A stretch of DNA of 64,000 nucleotides, taken from NCBI RefSeq assembly GCF_003597675.1, contig NZ_CP030827.1, positions 186,001-250,000 of the forward strand, read 5' to 3'. The notes below the pieces were generated by a model that was not told the DNA's origin, searched no databases, and saw nothing but the letters and a program-made list of their open reading frames with translations. The position numbers and the translations under genes were made by a program. Below are positions 51,540-62,143 of this stretch, piece after piece. The stretch is from Neorhizobium sp. NCHU2750. Its GTDB lineage: Bacteria > Pseudomonadota > Alphaproteobacteria > Rhizobiales > Rhizobiaceae. Every line of letters begins with the position of its first letter. Within the stretch, counting starts at the first letter, position 1.

Positions 51540-54032
51540 TCAGCGGCGGCCGAGCAGGCTCAGCAAGCCGCCGGTCGCAAGGCCGAGCAACAGGCTGCCC
51601 GCGGCGAGCAGCAGCGCATAGGACATGATGTTGTCCGATAGCCAGTTCGCTGCAATCAGCCGTGCATTGCTGAACGTGAGGTCATGGGTCGGCATGAAAC
51701 GGAACCAGCTGACCGGCACGCTCCCCGTCTCCTCGTCCGGACCGCTATAAATCGCGATCCGGCCGCCGAGTTTTTCCCATTGCTGGCGGGGCGAGACCTG
51801 CCGCATGCTGTCGTCGAGCTCTGCCGCATCCGGCGCAAGCACGGCAGTCCAGGTGCCCTGGCCGGTCGGGTCGCTCTCCTGCGCCACGATCAGCTGCGCC
51901 GATTTAGGCGGCTTGTAGAGCTGGTCGGTGGCAGGCGCGAAACGCATGGTGGACAGAGACAGGTCGTAATTCTGCTTCGCCCAGGCACTGATCTGCGAGA
52001 ACTGCCGGCTGAGGAAGTTGCTGTCGGCCCGCTGCTGCCAGTCCTGCAGGTTGATGCCCGGTGCCGTGATCGTGTGCGGGGTGATATCCGGGCTCCAGCT
52101 GTTGCGGCTGTCCTGGTCGATCTTCAGTTGTGAAAGCACATTGAGCGGCATTTCCGATATACCGCCGACGAAGATCGCATTGCGCTCCGCCATCCGCGCC
52201 GCCGAAATAGTCACGTTGAAGGGGATGATGTGATGGGCCGCCACCGCGAGCTTGCCGGTAAATGTTGCCGCGGCCGAAAGTGTCGGCTCGTCTATGCGTC
52301 CGAGAAAGAGCGACACCGGTTCCTGCTCCTGCTCGCGCGAATAGGGAAAACCGGTGCCGACCGTGGCGGCAACATTCGGAACCTGGGCAATGCGGGCGAA
52401 ATCCGGCATATGGAACTGCGAGGTGCCGAAGATCGCAAAACGGGGCTTGGTGTCGCTGCTCGCACCCGGTGCGCAGGCGGCATCCGATGCAGTCCGCAGC
52501 GCAGCCTCGAAGGTGATCGTGTTCACACCGGGGTGGAAATGCCTGAGCGTGAGCTTGATCGGCAAATGGTGCAGCACGGCCCCGCCCGCAGAGGTGATAG
52601 GCACGGTGGTTGCGATATTGCCGTTGACGAATATGTCGAGATGGCTGCCGGGCAGCACGTCCGGCGTATAGGCTGCATCAAGCAGGATGCGCGCCTCGCC
52701 ATAGGCATTGGCATAGAAATCGGCCGGCACCCCGATGGTAAAGCTGGTGCGGAACAGCCGACCGTCAAATTCCTGGCTGTTGACGCCGAGAGCCGAGAAA
52801 TCCAGGGTCGTGTCCGAGAACAGGAAAGGCGTATCCATGCCCCGCCAGCTCTCCGTCGACAGCACCTCGCGGCGCTGCATCGACCGTCCATCGATCGAAC
52901 CGATGAAGCTTTCGACAAGGCTGCTGATCGATGGCCAGTTCGGCCCCGCCAGCACGAGAGCGGAAACGCCGCTCTCGCCGGGATAGTCGATGAAGCTCGC
53001 CATCGCAGTGTTATTGGCCGAGGGCGTCAGCCCGGGCAGGACGGATTTCAGTTCGTCATTCGTCCCGACGAAGACGGCGACCTCGCCCGGCTGCAGCGTG
53101 CCCTCAGCCTGCCGCTGGAAGGAGAATGACTGATTGGGCATGCCGCCGATCAGGGAAAGTGCCTGCGAAAGCCGCATCAGCGTATCGGTGGCGCCCAACT
53201 GGTCCAGCGCCGGTGCGATGATCCTGAAGCGGGTATTGCCCTTGCCGTCGACGCCGATCGCCCTCAGGTCGTCCAGCGTTCCGAGCCGGCGGTCGTTGGC
53301 GCCGTCGAAGGAGATGTAGGTGCCTGCCGGATCGACATCGGTCCATAGCTCGTAGGTGGATTCGATCGTGCAGTCGGTGCGGTGACGCTGGCTGGCGCCG
53401 AAACGCACCATGTTGCCGCCGGCCTTCAGCAGCCCGGCCGGGATCTCGAAGATGCGCTCCGCCGGTTTTTCTGCCGATGCGATCGGCTCTGCGGCAACCA
53501 CCACGTCATTGATGGTGACGGTCAGCTTCGAGGTCTCGGGGGCGACGAAGATGGAGTTCTGGTAGGTCACGTGCAGCCGCGCGGCGCGCCCGGCCTGATC
53601 CGCGGTCAGATAGACCGACCATGCCCGCTGCTCGATCTCGCCGTTGAGCCGCATGTCGGAGAAGGGGAGAAGGTAGCGACGCGTCTGGTCGGTCGGCGCG
53701 ACAGCTGTTGCCTGCTTGGTCTGGGACGGGGCGACGGTCGGGGCAGCGTTCTGCATCGGCGCCGGGGCGGCCTGCGGCTCCTGGCTCGGGCGTGGCGGCT
53801 GGGCGCTCCACTGTGCCGGTGTCTGCTGCTGCGGCGCCGGGCTCGGCTGGACAGGAACGGCGGCTACCGGCGGCTGGACCGGCGCGGCGGGCCTCGGCGT
53901 GTCCTTGATGCCCTGATCATGCCGTTCCACGCCCATGTCGAACGGCATGGCGTTGGGCTGTGTCGTGCCTTGTTGGGCAAGAGCCTGTGTGGCGGCGAGG
54001 GCGGTAAGCGCGATGACGATCAATCTGTTCAT
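51540..54032 (-). CDS. bcsB: Cellulose synthase regulatory subunit BcsB
   Basis: 830 residues. Signal peptide (MNRLIVIALTALAATQALAQ), then a long Pro/Gln/Ala-rich linker (about 20-115), then the jelly-roll and flavodoxin-like carbohydrate-binding domains of the periplasmic BcsB (MRLNGEIEQRAWSVYLTADQ; FGASQRHRTDCTIESTYELW), and one C-terminal membrane anchor (IMSYALLLAAGSLLLGLATG). BcsB caps the BcsA channel and guides the glucan through the periplasm. It starts 9 bp after bcsA. The Pro-rich linker is notably long. Confidence 0.92.
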   Translation of the reverse strand: MNRLIVIALTALAATQALAQQGTTQPNAMPFDMGVERHDQGIKDTPRPAAPVQPPVAAVPVQPSPAPQQQTPAQWSAQPPRPSQEPQAAPAPMQNAAPTVAPSQTKQATAVAPTDQTRRYLLPFSDMRLNGEIEQRAWSVYLTADQAGRAARLHVTYQNSIFVAPETSKLTVTINDVVVAAEPIASAEKPAERIFEIPAGLLKAGGNMVRFGASQRHRTDCTIESTYELWTDVDPAGTYISFDGANDRRLGTLDDLRAIGVDGKGNTRFRIIAPALDQLGATDTLMRLSQALSLIGGMPNQSFSFQRQAEGTLQPGEVAVFVGTNDELKSVLPGLTPSANNTAMASFIDYPGESGVSALVLAGPNWPSISSLVESFIGSIDGRSMQRREVLSTESWRGMDTPFLFSDTTLDFSALGVNSQEFDGRLFRTSFTIGVPADFYANAYGEARILLDAAYTPDVLPGSHLDIFVNGNIATTVPITSAGGAVLHHLPIKLTLRHFHPGVNTITFEAALRTASDAACAPGASSDTKPRFAIFGTSQFHMPDFARIAQVPNVAATVGTGFPYSREQEQEPVSLFLGRIDEPTLSAAATFTGKLAVAAHHIIPFNVTISAARMAERNAIFVGGISEMPLNVLSQLKIDQDSRNSWSPDITPHTITAPGINLQDWQQRADSNFLSRQFSQISAWAKQNYDLSLSTMRFAPATDQLYKPPKSAQLIVAQESDPTGQGTWTAVLAPDAAELDDSMRQVSPRQQWEKLGGRIAIYSGPDEETGSVPVSWFRFMPTHDLTFSNARLIAANWLSDNIMSYALLLAAGSLLLGLATGGLLSLLGRR

Positions 54033-54041
54033 GCCGCGCTC

Positions 54042-56222
54042 CTAACCGTTTTCCGTGCTGCGCGACGACTTGCTCAGGTCACGCATCAGGTAGCCCAGTC
54101 CACGGCTCGTCTGGTAGAGCGCCAGGCCGAGGAACCAGAAGGTTCCGCGGAACAGCCCGGGATTTTTACGACGCGACGTCTGGAACTGCGTCCACTGCGC
54201 CGAATTGGCGAACATCAGGTCGGCGATCAGTCGGTGATCGACCGATTTCTGCGGCATGTAGCGGCAGCCGACCGAGGTCACGTCGCCGGTGCGGTCGAAA
54301 TTGCGGATCTCGACGGGGAGTTCGCTGACCGGCAGGTCGCTGAACGGCTGGAAGCGGATATGCCCTACCGTTTCCATGGCAATAGCCGTGGCACCCTCGG
54401 TATAGACCTCAAGCGATGCGCCGTGCACCGACACGTTGTTGATCGTTGCCGTATACCATTTGCCATCGACGCCGAATTCGCAGCGCCGGCTGATCTTGAC
54501 GCGGCGCGATGCCTGTCGTTCGCCGCGTTCCGACACGACGCCGAGGGCCGCGCCCGCGATGATGATGTTGAGCAGGTTCCAGCCGCCCACCACCAGCGTC
54601 ACGTCGGCCTTGAACGGCTCGGTATAGAGTTTGTAGACGCTCATCGCGAGCGCCACGATCAACACGAAGAAGATCACGAAGAACGGCCGGCTGACTTCCG
54701 AAAGGCGGCTGACGGACACGGATTCGTCCTTGGCCGTGACCTTGAAGGTCGGCTTGCGCGGATTGAGCATGACCGAGATGACGGCGGGCAGAAGATGCAC
54801 CGTCTGCACATATTCGTAGAGTTCGGAAATCCATGGCCAGCGGAACGAGCCGTAGAGATAGTTCTGCATCATCATGTTCACCGCCATGTAGGTCAGCGAA
54901 TAGACGAGAAACTCGCCGCCCGACGAGGTGAAGATCTCCAGGTCGAAGAAGATGTAGAACAGCGGTGCGAACAGGAAGATCGTCCGCGGAAAAGGAAACA
55001 GCCAGAACAGCGTCGAGGACATGTAGCAGAGGCGCTGTGCCGGCGAGAGGCCACGCTTCAAGGGTGGGAAGCGGAAGCGCAGGATCTGCATCATGCCCTG
55101 CGCCCAGCGCGAACGCTGGCCGATGAAGCTTGCAAACGTCGCCGGCTGCAGGCCTGCGATCAGCGGCCGGTCGACATAGATGCTGTTCCAGCCCAGGCCG
55201 TGCAGGTCGAGCGCCGTTTCGCAGTCCTCGGTGATGCTGACGCCGGAAAAGCCGTTGGAGACCTGCAACGCCTTGCGGTTCAACACCGCTGCAGAGCCGC
55301 AGAAGAACGACGCGTTCCACTTGTCGAGCCCGCGCTGGATGATGCCGTAGAACATCTCGTTCTCACTCGGCATCTTCTCGAAGGTCTGCAGGTTGCGTTC
55401 GACCGGATCGGGATTGAGGAAGAAGTGCGGCGTCTGGACGAGGAAGAGCTTCGGGTCCTTCTCGAAATAATGCACCGTCTCCAGAAGAAAGTCGCGCGTC
55501 GGCGCGTGGTCCGCGTCGAACACGGCAATCAGGTCGCCGTTCGAATGGGCAAGCCCGTTATTGAGATTGCCGGCCTTGGCATGCTCGTTGCGCTCGCGCG
55601 TCAGGTAGCGCACGCCGAGTTCCTCGCACAGCGTCTTCAGCTTTTCGTGGCGTGCCTCGGCCGCGCGCGCGTCGGCGACATTGTTGGCCTTGCGCTTCTG
55701 CACCGTGCCGCCGTCGTCGAGCAGCCAGACGGTCAGCTTTTCGGCCGGGTAGTCCATGTTGCGGGCGGCGGCCAGCGTGTTGGCAAGCAGCACCTCGTCC
55801 TCGTTGTAGCTCGGAACGAACACGTCGACCGTCGGCAGATTGTCTTCACTGCTGGAACGGCTGCCGGGCCGGCTCGGCGGCAGCGGCATGGCGACGACGA
55901 ACAGGCTGAGTGACAGCATCAGCACGCTGTACATCTCGGCGAGATAGACGAGCATGCCGGGAATGAAGTTTTCCAGCTGGTTGACCGGCGGCAGTGTGCT
56001 CGTCGTGCGCCAGTAGACATAGCGCAGCACCATGCCGGTGCCGAAGGCAAGTGCCACCAGGCGCCATCTGCCGCCAGCATCGAGCAGCTTGATGATCGCC
56101 ATGATGGCGACGATCATACCACTGGCGATCAGCTGCGTGCGCGTGTTGATGGGCAAGGTCACCAGAAGAATGATCATCGCGGTGGCGATGGCCCAGATGA
56201 CGGCAGAATATAGTGTCCTCAT
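54042..56222 (-). CDS. bcsA: Cellulose synthase catalytic subunit BcsA (UDP-forming)
   Basis: 726 residues. N-terminal membrane helices (about 5-45, 90-113), the GT2 domain with DDG (169-171), DAD (236-238), TED (331-333) and QRSRW (369-373), further helices (410-465, 515-565), and a C-terminal PilZ domain with R569-x3-R573 and N596-x-S-x-x-G601 for cyclic-di-GMP. All residues for synthesis and allosteric activation are present. Second gene of bcsN-bcsA-bcsB. Confidence 0.96.
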   Translation of the reverse strand: MRTLYSAVIWAIATAMIILLVTLPINTRTQLIASGMIVAIMAIIKLLDAGGRWRLVALAFGTGMVLRYVYWRTTSTLPPVNQLENFIPGMLVYLAEMYSVLMLSLSLFVVAMPLPPSRPGSRSSSEDNLPTVDVFVPSYNEDEVLLANTLAAARNMDYPAEKLTVWLLDDGGTVQKRKANNVADARAAEARHEKLKTLCEELGVRYLTRERNEHAKAGNLNNGLAHSNGDLIAVFDADHAPTRDFLLETVHYFEKDPKLFLVQTPHFFLNPDPVERNLQTFEKMPSENEMFYGIIQRGLDKWNASFFCGSAAVLNRKALQVSNGFSGVSITEDCETALDLHGLGWNSIYVDRPLIAGLQPATFASFIGQRSRWAQGMMQILRFRFPPLKRGLSPAQRLCYMSSTLFWLFPFPRTIFLFAPLFYIFFDLEIFTSSGGEFLVYSLTYMAVNMMMQNYLYGSFRWPWISELYEYVQTVHLLPAVISVMLNPRKPTFKVTAKDESVSVSRLSEVSRPFFVIFFVLIVALAMSVYKLYTEPFKADVTLVVGGWNLLNIIIAGAALGVVSERGERQASRRVKISRRCEFGVDGKWYTATINNVSVHGASLEVYTEGATAIAMETVGHIRFQPFSDLPVSELPVEIRNFDRTGDVTSVGCRYMPQKSVDHRLIADLMFANSAQWTQFQTSRRKNPGLFRGTFWFLGLALYQTSRGLGYLMRDLSKSSRSTENG

Positions 56223-56262
56223 GACGCACTACCTCGATGAAACCCGGCGGCAAGAATGCAAG

Positions 56263-57321
56263 TCAGCGGCAGGCAACGTTTGTTCCGCCGGACGTTCCGG
56301 CACAGGATGGTGATGGAACGTCGACCCGTTGCACGGCAGGCGCGGTCGCCGCGCCGTAAGAGGTCGGCGTTGCGTAAGTCCCTGTCCGGCTGCTCGCTGA
56401 AGCCGGGCTTGCGGACGGATAACCGGACACGCCGGCCGCTCCACCGGGGGCGGGAACCCTCGGGCGATCGGGCGAAAACTGCGGTTCCTCGACCTGCGGT
56501 GCCACGCGCGGCCGGGCCGGCTGGACCCGGCGCGGCGCGGCGGCGGCGGGTTGCCGCACCGGCAGGGTCTGCACGATCGGTTCCGAGGAGGCCGGCCGTG
56601 GATAGATCGGCGCACCCGTTCCGCCGATTGCTGGGTTCAGCCCGCGTGATTCGCCATAAGGGTTCCATCCGAGCGCGTCGACCGATGCATTGATGGTGAA
56701 ATTATACATCAGCGAAAGCAGTTTCGCTTCGGTGGCATTCGCCTCGCAGGTCCGGACCCGGATCTGGATCACGCCGTAATTGGCAAGCGGCGACATGCTC
56801 TGCACACGCGAGCGGATCTGCTGCCAGGCATAAAAACACAGATCCGAGCCTGCACCGCGGCCGAAAGCATAGCCGAACGGGCCGTAGACATTCTGCACAT
56901 AGGACGTCGAACGGGCCATCGGCACGCGCGGCAAGGCTCTGCGCATTTCTGCCAGAATCCGCCCCTCGGTGACTGAGGAGTAGGTAAGGTCGTCTTCCGA
57001 CTGGCTGAAGTCACTCTCTGTACCGAACAACTGGACCTTGATCATGTTCTGGCCGGGCGTCGAGGCCGAATTGCCGAGATAGATGTCCTGGCTGATCGCG
57101 TTGCCGTAGCGGTGCTGGATGACGTTGACAACCGCAGGCCCGGCGGGCGGAGGCGTGACGATTGCCTTGGCAGGCTCGACGCTCTTGACCACGTCTTCCG
57201 GCTGGATCGGCTTGCCGCCGCAGCCGGCAAGCGTCAGGGAAACGATCCCCAGAAGCACAGCGAGCCCCGGTCGGACCATCCCGCTTCTTCTGGACGTGTT
57301 GGTAATGAGCCTGTCCGTCAT
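56263..57321 (-). CDS. bcsN: Cellulose biosynthesis lipoprotein BcsN
   Basis: 352 residues from the ATG at 57321; an ATG 14 codons later (57279) gives a more typical signal peptide. Lipobox LAGC. The conserved BcsN segment MARSTSYVQNVYGPFGYAFG followed by LCFYAWQQIRSR is present at about 140-175. The C-terminal third is Pro/Ser/Arg-rich. BcsN is found with bcsA and bcsB in Rhizobiales; its role is not firmly established. First gene of the operon, 40 bp before bcsA. Confidence 0.85.
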   Translation of the reverse strand: MTDRLITNTSRRSGMVRPGLAVLLGIVSLTLAGCGGKPIQPEDVVKSVEPAKAIVTPPPAGPAVVNVIQHRYGNAISQDIYLGNSASTPGQNMIKVQLFGTESDFSQSEDDLTYSSVTEGRILAEMRRALPRVPMARSTSYVQNVYGPFGYAFGRGAGSDLCFYAWQQIRSRVQSMSPLANYGVIQIRVRTCEANATEAKLLSLMYNFTINASVDALGWNPYGESRGLNPAIGGTGAPIYPRPASSEPIVQTLPVRQPAAAAPRRVQPARPRVAPQVEEPQFSPDRPRVPAPGGAAGVSGYPSASPASASSRTGTYATPTSYGAATAPAVQRVDVPSPSCAGTSGGTNVACR

Positions 57322-57564
57322 CGAAATTCCAGTGTTGGGGGCAGCCACTCATTACTCATTGCCCGCGTGTCCGCGAAATCCGCCGCTTCGACATAATTTT
57401 TGCGACGAAACGAGTCACTTTGTCATTTATTCACGAATTCTTATTTACTGATGAAATCTAAATTGTTCGTTAACCATCTGGTCGCATTCTTTAACCATTC
57501 GAGTTCAAATCTGGGCTTGAAGACGCGTGCCTTGACATCTGGGCATACAAGGACCGGAGTGCAT

Positions 57565-59874
57565 ATGCGATTTTCGCTGATCTCGTTGGCAGCTTTCGGC
57601 GTGGCGGTAGCGGCAATTGTCGTCTTCGAGCGCCGGCCGGCTGTCGATTTCAACGATGTGACCGGCTCGCTGACGGCGACCGGCCCTGCATCTGCGGCGG
57701 ACTTTTCGGCAGATGCCGAGCGGACCGGGCGGCTTTCGGCCTCGGCACCGGACCAGAAATACGCACGTGCTCCACTTGTCGTCGCCCAGGCGCAGCCATC
57801 TGCCGCTGCCGGATCGACACAGCCGTCCGAGATTGCCCAGGCCGCGCCACCGGCATCGCAGGCGGCAGGATCCGCCGTGCCAGCCGCAGGTAACTCGTCG
57901 TCCGCCGCACCGCAGGTCGACGAAAGCGCACTCCGTTATTTTGCTGCCCGCGGAGATACCGCTCGCCTGCAGGCCGAAATTTCCCGTCTGCGTGCGCTCT
58001 ATCCGAACTGGACACCGCCGACCGACCCACTGGCCATCCGCCCGACGACCGATCCGCAGCTCGAGAACATGTGGCAGCTCTATGCCCAGTCGCGTTATGC
58101 CGATGTCCGCAAGGCGATTGCCGACCGCCAGGCAAGCGAGCCGAACTGGCAGCCGCCGGCGGATCTGCTCGACCGCCTGAAGCTTGCCGAGGCCCGTTCG
58201 CAGCTTACCGCGGCCTCCGACGCCAAGACCTATGACGAGGTGATCCGCATCGCGGCGGAAAATCCGACCTTGCTGACCTGCAGCGAAGTCGACGTTCTCT
58301 GGCGTCTGGCCGAAGCCTTTGCCGATACCGACCGCAAGGCCCGTGCCCGCGACGCCTATCTCTACATCTTGAGCAATTGCAGCGGCGCTCCCGAGCGTCT
58401 TGCAACCGTGCAGAAGGCAAGCCAGCTTCTGCCGCCCGATATGATCGACCAGTTGCTCGCCAAGGAGCGCACCGGTGCGGACGGCAAGCCGGAATTCGAC
58501 AGTCTGAGAGATGATCTCGCCCGCCGCATGGTGGGCGACGGCAATACCGATCCCAAGCTGGTCGTGCCCGCAGCCTATCTGACGCGGCTCGAAAACCTCG
58601 CCGAAAAGGGCGATCTGGCGTCGGATTCGCTGCTGCTCGGCTGGTATTACTATCGCCGGGACAATCTCGGCGGTGCCGAACGCTGGTTCCGCAAGGCCTT
58701 CACCAAGGAAGAGACCGCGTCGGCGGCGCAGGGCCTGGCGCTCACCCTGACGCGCCAGAACTCGCCGCTCGAGGCCGAAAGCGTTCTCTACAAGTGGCGT
58801 GATGATTCGCCGGGTACCAAGGCTGCCTATATGGCGGCGGTCGCCAATCTGCTGGCCATCGACCCGCCGCCGATCCTGCAGGAACAGGTTCTTGGTCGCA
58901 TGGCGACCGCTGTCATGGAGGCAAAGGATGCCGCTGCCGCCCAGCAGTTCGGCTGGTATGCCCGTTACATGCATCAACCGGCAACGGCCGCCCAGTGGTT
59001 CGCTGCGGCTCTCTCCTGGAAGCCTGACGACGAGCCCTCTGCCTATGGCCTAGTGCTGAGCCGCAACGATCTCGGCGACAAGACCGGCGTCGCGGCCATC
59101 CAGCGCGTCTGGGGTGGCCGTTCTGAGCGTATCGCCAATCTCGGCGAGGACGATAATCGCCGCGGCCGGCCGGGCCAGAGTTCTGTGGCGCAGAATTACG
59201 TGGCCCAGATCGATGGCCCGCAGGCGACCCGCCAGCCGGTTCAGCCCATCCAGCCACAGGCCTATGTCCGCGAGACCGCGCCTCGGTTGCCCGATGCCTA
59301 TGCACCGACACCCGTTCAGCGCGCGGCCCCGCGTGTCCTTCGTGCCGCACCGGCCGTACCCGTGGCGCGCGGATGCTCCACGACGATCGATCCCCGCTTC
59401 CTGTCGCCCGAACAGGCGCTGACGCGGGGCTGGTGCCTGATGGACCTCAACCGCCCGCTCGAAGCCGTCCAGGCGTTTGATGCCGCAAGCCTCGCCTCAG
59501 CCCCTGCCGCGCGTTCCGATGCCGCCTACGGCAAGAGCCTTGCCTATCTGCGCGCCGGCCTGACCGACAAGGCTGCGGCTGCCGCCACGACCGCGCCGCA
59601 GAACAACACGCGGGCGGTGGAACTCCAGTCCGCCATCCTGTCCAACCGCGCCGTCAGCGCATTCAAGGCGGGACGTTACCAGGAGGCGCTGATCGCGCTC
59701 GACCAGCGAGCCCAGATCGTGCCGGAGCAGACCGATCTGATGAGCCTTCGCGGCTACGCCTATCTGCGGGCCGGCCGCCGGGCCGATGCGATGCGCATAT
59801 TCGAGGCGCTCGCAAATCTCGGCAATCGCGACGGTCTGAGGGCACTTGCCGACCTGACGACACCCGGGCATTGA
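57565..59874 (+). CDS. Secreted TPR-repeat protein divergent from the bcs operon
   Basis: 769 residues from the ATG at 57565, with GGAG just upstream. One N-terminal membrane or signal segment (FSLISLAAFGVAVAAIVVF), an Ala/Pro/Gln-rich linker (about 60-120), then tetratricopeptide-like repeats (YFAARGDTARLQAEISRLRA; LYAQSRYADVRKAIADRQAS; LLGWYYYRRDNLGGAERWFR; SAFKAGRYQEALIALDQRAQ). No C-terminal beta barrel of the BcsC type is seen. Its position facing bcsN suggests a periplasmic scaffold for cellulose export (BcsK- or BcsC-like TPR role). Confidence 0.8.
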   Translation: MRFSLISLAAFGVAVAAIVVFERRPAVDFNDVTGSLTATGPASAADFSADAERTGRLSASAPDQKYARAPLVVAQAQPSAAAGSTQPSEIAQAAPPASQAAGSAVPAAGNSSSAAPQVDESALRYFAARGDTARLQAEISRLRALYPNWTPPTDPLAIRPTTDPQLENMWQLYAQSRYADVRKAIADRQASEPNWQPPADLLDRLKLAEARSQLTAASDAKTYDEVIRIAAENPTLLTCSEVDVLWRLAEAFADTDRKARARDAYLYILSNCSGAPERLATVQKASQLLPPDMIDQLLAKERTGADGKPEFDSLRDDLARRMVGDGNTDPKLVVPAAYLTRLENLAEKGDLASDSLLLGWYYYRRDNLGGAERWFRKAFTKEETASAAQGLALTLTRQNSPLEAESVLYKWRDDSPGTKAAYMAAVANLLAIDPPPILQEQVLGRMATAVMEAKDAAAAQQFGWYARYMHQPATAAQWFAAALSWKPDDEPSAYGLVLSRNDLGDKTGVAAIQRVWGGRSERIANLGEDDNRRGRPGQSSVAQNYVAQIDGPQATRQPVQPIQPQAYVRETAPRLPDAYAPTPVQRAAPRVLRAAPAVPVARGCSTTIDPRFLSPEQALTRGWCLMDLNRPLEAVQAFDAASLASAPAARSDAAYGKSLAYLRAGLTDKAAAAATTAPQNNTRAVELQSAILSNRAVSAFKAGRYQEALIALDQRAQIVPEQTDLMSLRGYAYLRAGRRADAMRIFEALANLGNRDGLRALADLTTPGH

Positions 59875-60225
59875 GCCGCCGAAACCGCTGATTGTATCGA
59901 CCGCGTAACGGCACTTCCCGTGCCGCGACCTACACAGTCAGTCTGTAGCAAAACGGCGTCGTTCTACTATCCATTAACCTTCGGGCAAGGAATTAACCAT
60001 ACAAATTGGTTATCACGGTGGAATGGGACGACTGAGGTCTGCCCACCAGGCATGAAGCCGCCAAAGCCGTACCGGTATCAATCCGGTATCCTCTCATGAA
60101 CAGTCAGAAAACCTGCGATGACCGCGTTTGCGCTGCACGGGATCACCATCTCCCGTGCCGGTCGAGTTCCGTTCGTCCCCGGTCCCTGACCGACATGAGT
60201 TTCTTACGCTGCACTTTCAGGCTGT
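59875..60225. other. Leader region of the chemotaxis operon
   Basis: 351 bp with no convincing gene. An inverted repeat TAACCA-N7-TGGTTA (59994-59999 and 60007-60012) lies about 215 bp upstream of the receptor gene and could be a regulator site. No sigma factor motif can be assigned with confidence. Confidence 0.4.
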
Positions 60226-61848
60226 GTGGTTTTGGGGACGGATTTGGTGCAGGACACGCCAAGCGATCAGATGCGACGTGGCCAGGCGGGCAGCCTTGGC
60301 GAGAGACTGGCATTTGCCGGCCTCGACGGCGATCTGCGCGATCTGCTCCGCCGCTGTCGCCCCCAGCTCGAAGGCCGTGTCAAGAATGGCCTGCGCGATC
60401 TCATGCACCGCCTGCAGGCCTCGCCGGAAGCGTCCCGCCATTTTGAAAGCGAACAGCAGGTCGAGCGACTGAGCGATCTTCAGTCCTCCCACTGGTCGGT
60501 TCTGACCGATGCCCGTTTCGACGCGCTCTATGCCGATCGCGTCAAGGTTCTCTCCGATACCGAAAGCCGCATGGGCCTCGACCCGCGCTGGCACATCGCC
60601 GGCCATTCGGTCGTCCTGGAACATCTCGTTCTCGGTGCCGTCGAAGACATGGCGCCACGCTCCTTCATGCCCGGCGCCCGCCGGCGCGAACAGGAACTGC
60701 GCGATCTGCTCGCCGCCATCATGCGCCTCGTCATGGTCGACGTCGAAATCGCCGTATCGCTGCGCTTCAACGAAATGCGCCAGAAGCATCAGCGCGCGCT
60801 CGCCGATCAGCGGACCGCCGACCAGGCCGAGGCGGTCGAGACGTTTTCCGCCGTCATCGCCGCACTTGCCGACCGCGATCTGACGGCAACGCTTCCCGGC
60901 GACATGCCGGATGCCTATCGCGAACTCGCCGACCTCCTGTCGCAGGCGATCGGCGGCATGCGCCAGTCCGTCGAGGCGATCGGCAGTGCCAATGCCCAGG
61001 CAGCCGGCATCGCCGCATCCATGTCCGGCAATGCCGCTACCTTCGCAGCCGCATCGGAAGAACAGGCCCGCCGCGCAGAGGCCGCCCACAAGGATCTTCA
61101 TCAGCTTTCCGCACTTGTCCGGGAAAGCGTTGCCGGCACCTCGGTCGCCGAGAAGGCTGCCGTCGTGACGCGCCGCTCCGTCGAGGAAAGCGGCGAGATC
61201 GTCGGCCGCGCCATCAGTGCTATGTCCGATATCGAAAAGTCGGCCGAAAAGATCGGCGAGATCATCGGCGTCATCGATGAGATCGCCTTCCAGACCAATC
61301 TCCTGGCGCTGAACGCCGGAATCGAGGCCGCCCGTGCCGGCGATAGTGGCCGGGGATTTGCCGTCGTCGCCCAGGAAGTCCGGGGCCTTGCCCAGCGCTC
61401 GGCGGAAGCGGCCCGTGAAATCAAGACGCTCGTCACCGGCACCAAGGGGCAGGTCGATGCCGGCGTGCAGATGGTTCACCGCACCCAGACCGCGATCGGC
61501 AGCATTGTCGAGCAAGTCGGCGAGATCAATGATGCCATTTCGGGTGTCGCGCGCCGCACCGCCGAACAGGCGGACGGTCTCGGCCGCGTCACCCATGACA
61601 TGGCCTCGCTCAGCCAAGACATGAGCGCCAATGCCAGCTTTGCCCGCAATTCGGGCGACAGCGCCGACGAACTCCACACCGTCATCCTGGAACTCGGACG
61701 CACCGTGCGCGAGTTCCGCATCGCCCGGCAGCGAAGCTTCGAAGACGGCTACGACGACCGCCGCCCGGCAGCCGTGGCTCATGAACGACACGACGCCCCG
61801 GCAGCGCTCGAGGCACAACCCTTTTACAAACTGCAAGGAAGACGCTGA
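60226..61848 (+). CDS. icpA: Soluble globin-coupled chemoreceptor IcpA
   Basis: 540 residues at the longest GTG start; a GTG at 60247 (with GGGGA upstream) or the ATG at 60271 may be the true start. There are no membrane segments. Residues 20-180 resemble a protoglobin heme sensor ([40 protein letters not shown] with the candidate heme-ligand histidine). The signalling domain hairpin [20 protein letters not shown] (about 347-366) is typical. Overlaps cheS (TGATG). In S. meliloti icpA opens the main che operon in the same order. Confidence 0.9.
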   Translation: MVLGTDLVQDTPSDQMRRGQAGSLGERLAFAGLDGDLRDLLRRCRPQLEGRVKNGLRDLMHRLQASPEASRHFESEQQVERLSDLQSSHWSVLTDARFDALYADRVKVLSDTESRMGLDPRWHIAGHSVVLEHLVLGAVEDMAPRSFMPGARRREQELRDLLAAIMRLVMVDVEIAVSLRFNEMRQKHQRALADQRTADQAEAVETFSAVIAALADRDLTATLPGDMPDAYRELADLLSQAIGGMRQSVEAIGSANAQAAGIAASMSGNAATFAAASEEQARRAEAAHKDLHQLSALVRESVAGTSVAEKAAVVTRRSVEESGEIVGRAISAMSDIEKSAEKIGEIIGVIDEIAFQTNLLALNAGIEAARAGDSGRGFAVVAQEVRGLAQRSAEAAREIKTLVTGTKGQVDAGVQMVHRTQTAIGSIVEQVGEINDAISGVARRTAEQADGLGRVTHDMASLSQDMSANASFARNSGDSADELHTVILELGRTVREFRIARQRSFEDGYDDRRPAAVAHERHDAPAALEAQPFYKLQGRR

Positions 61849-62141
61849 TGGCAGCACGCAAGGCAGCATCGGGAAGTCTGGCGCTCGCGCCGGTCCTCGA
61901 CCTCAACGAAGCATCGGTGCTGCATGGCAAGTTGATGTCCATGCGCGGCAAGGGCATCGCCATCGATGCCTCCGCGGTGGAACGCGTCGGCGTGCAGTGC
62001 GCCCAGGTCCTCGTGGCCGGCGCCAGGGCATGGGCTGCCGACAAAAAGTCCTTTGAAATTGCGAAGTCATCCGACGCCTTCGCCAAGACGATGCAGCTGA
62101 TTGGCATCGACGACGATAATTTGGTTGCTAAGGAGATCTAG
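61848..62141 (+). CDS. cheS: STAS-domain chemotaxis protein CheS
   Basis: 97 residues: APVLDLNEASVLHGKLMSMR and GIAIDASAVERVGVQCAQVL form a STAS fold. Between icpA and cheY1 this is CheS, which in S. meliloti binds CheA and promotes loss of phosphate from CheY1. Start overlaps the icpA stop. Confidence 0.88.
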   Translation: MAARKAASGSLALAPVLDLNEASVLHGKLMSMRGKGIAIDASAVERVGVQCAQVLVAGARAWAADKKSFEIAKSSDAFAKTMQLIGIDDDNLVAKEI

Positions 62142-62143
62142 CA

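Noticed and set aside
53382..55913. An 843-codon plus-strand open frame opposite bcsA and bcsB
   Set aside because: It is antisense to two clearly homologous genes, its translation is rich in His/Arg/Glu as expected from high-GC codon shadow, and it has no recognisable domain.
57505..58977. A 490-codon minus-strand frame opposite the TPR gene
   Set aside because: Composition typical of antisense shadow, and the TPR repeats and signal segment lie on the plus strand.
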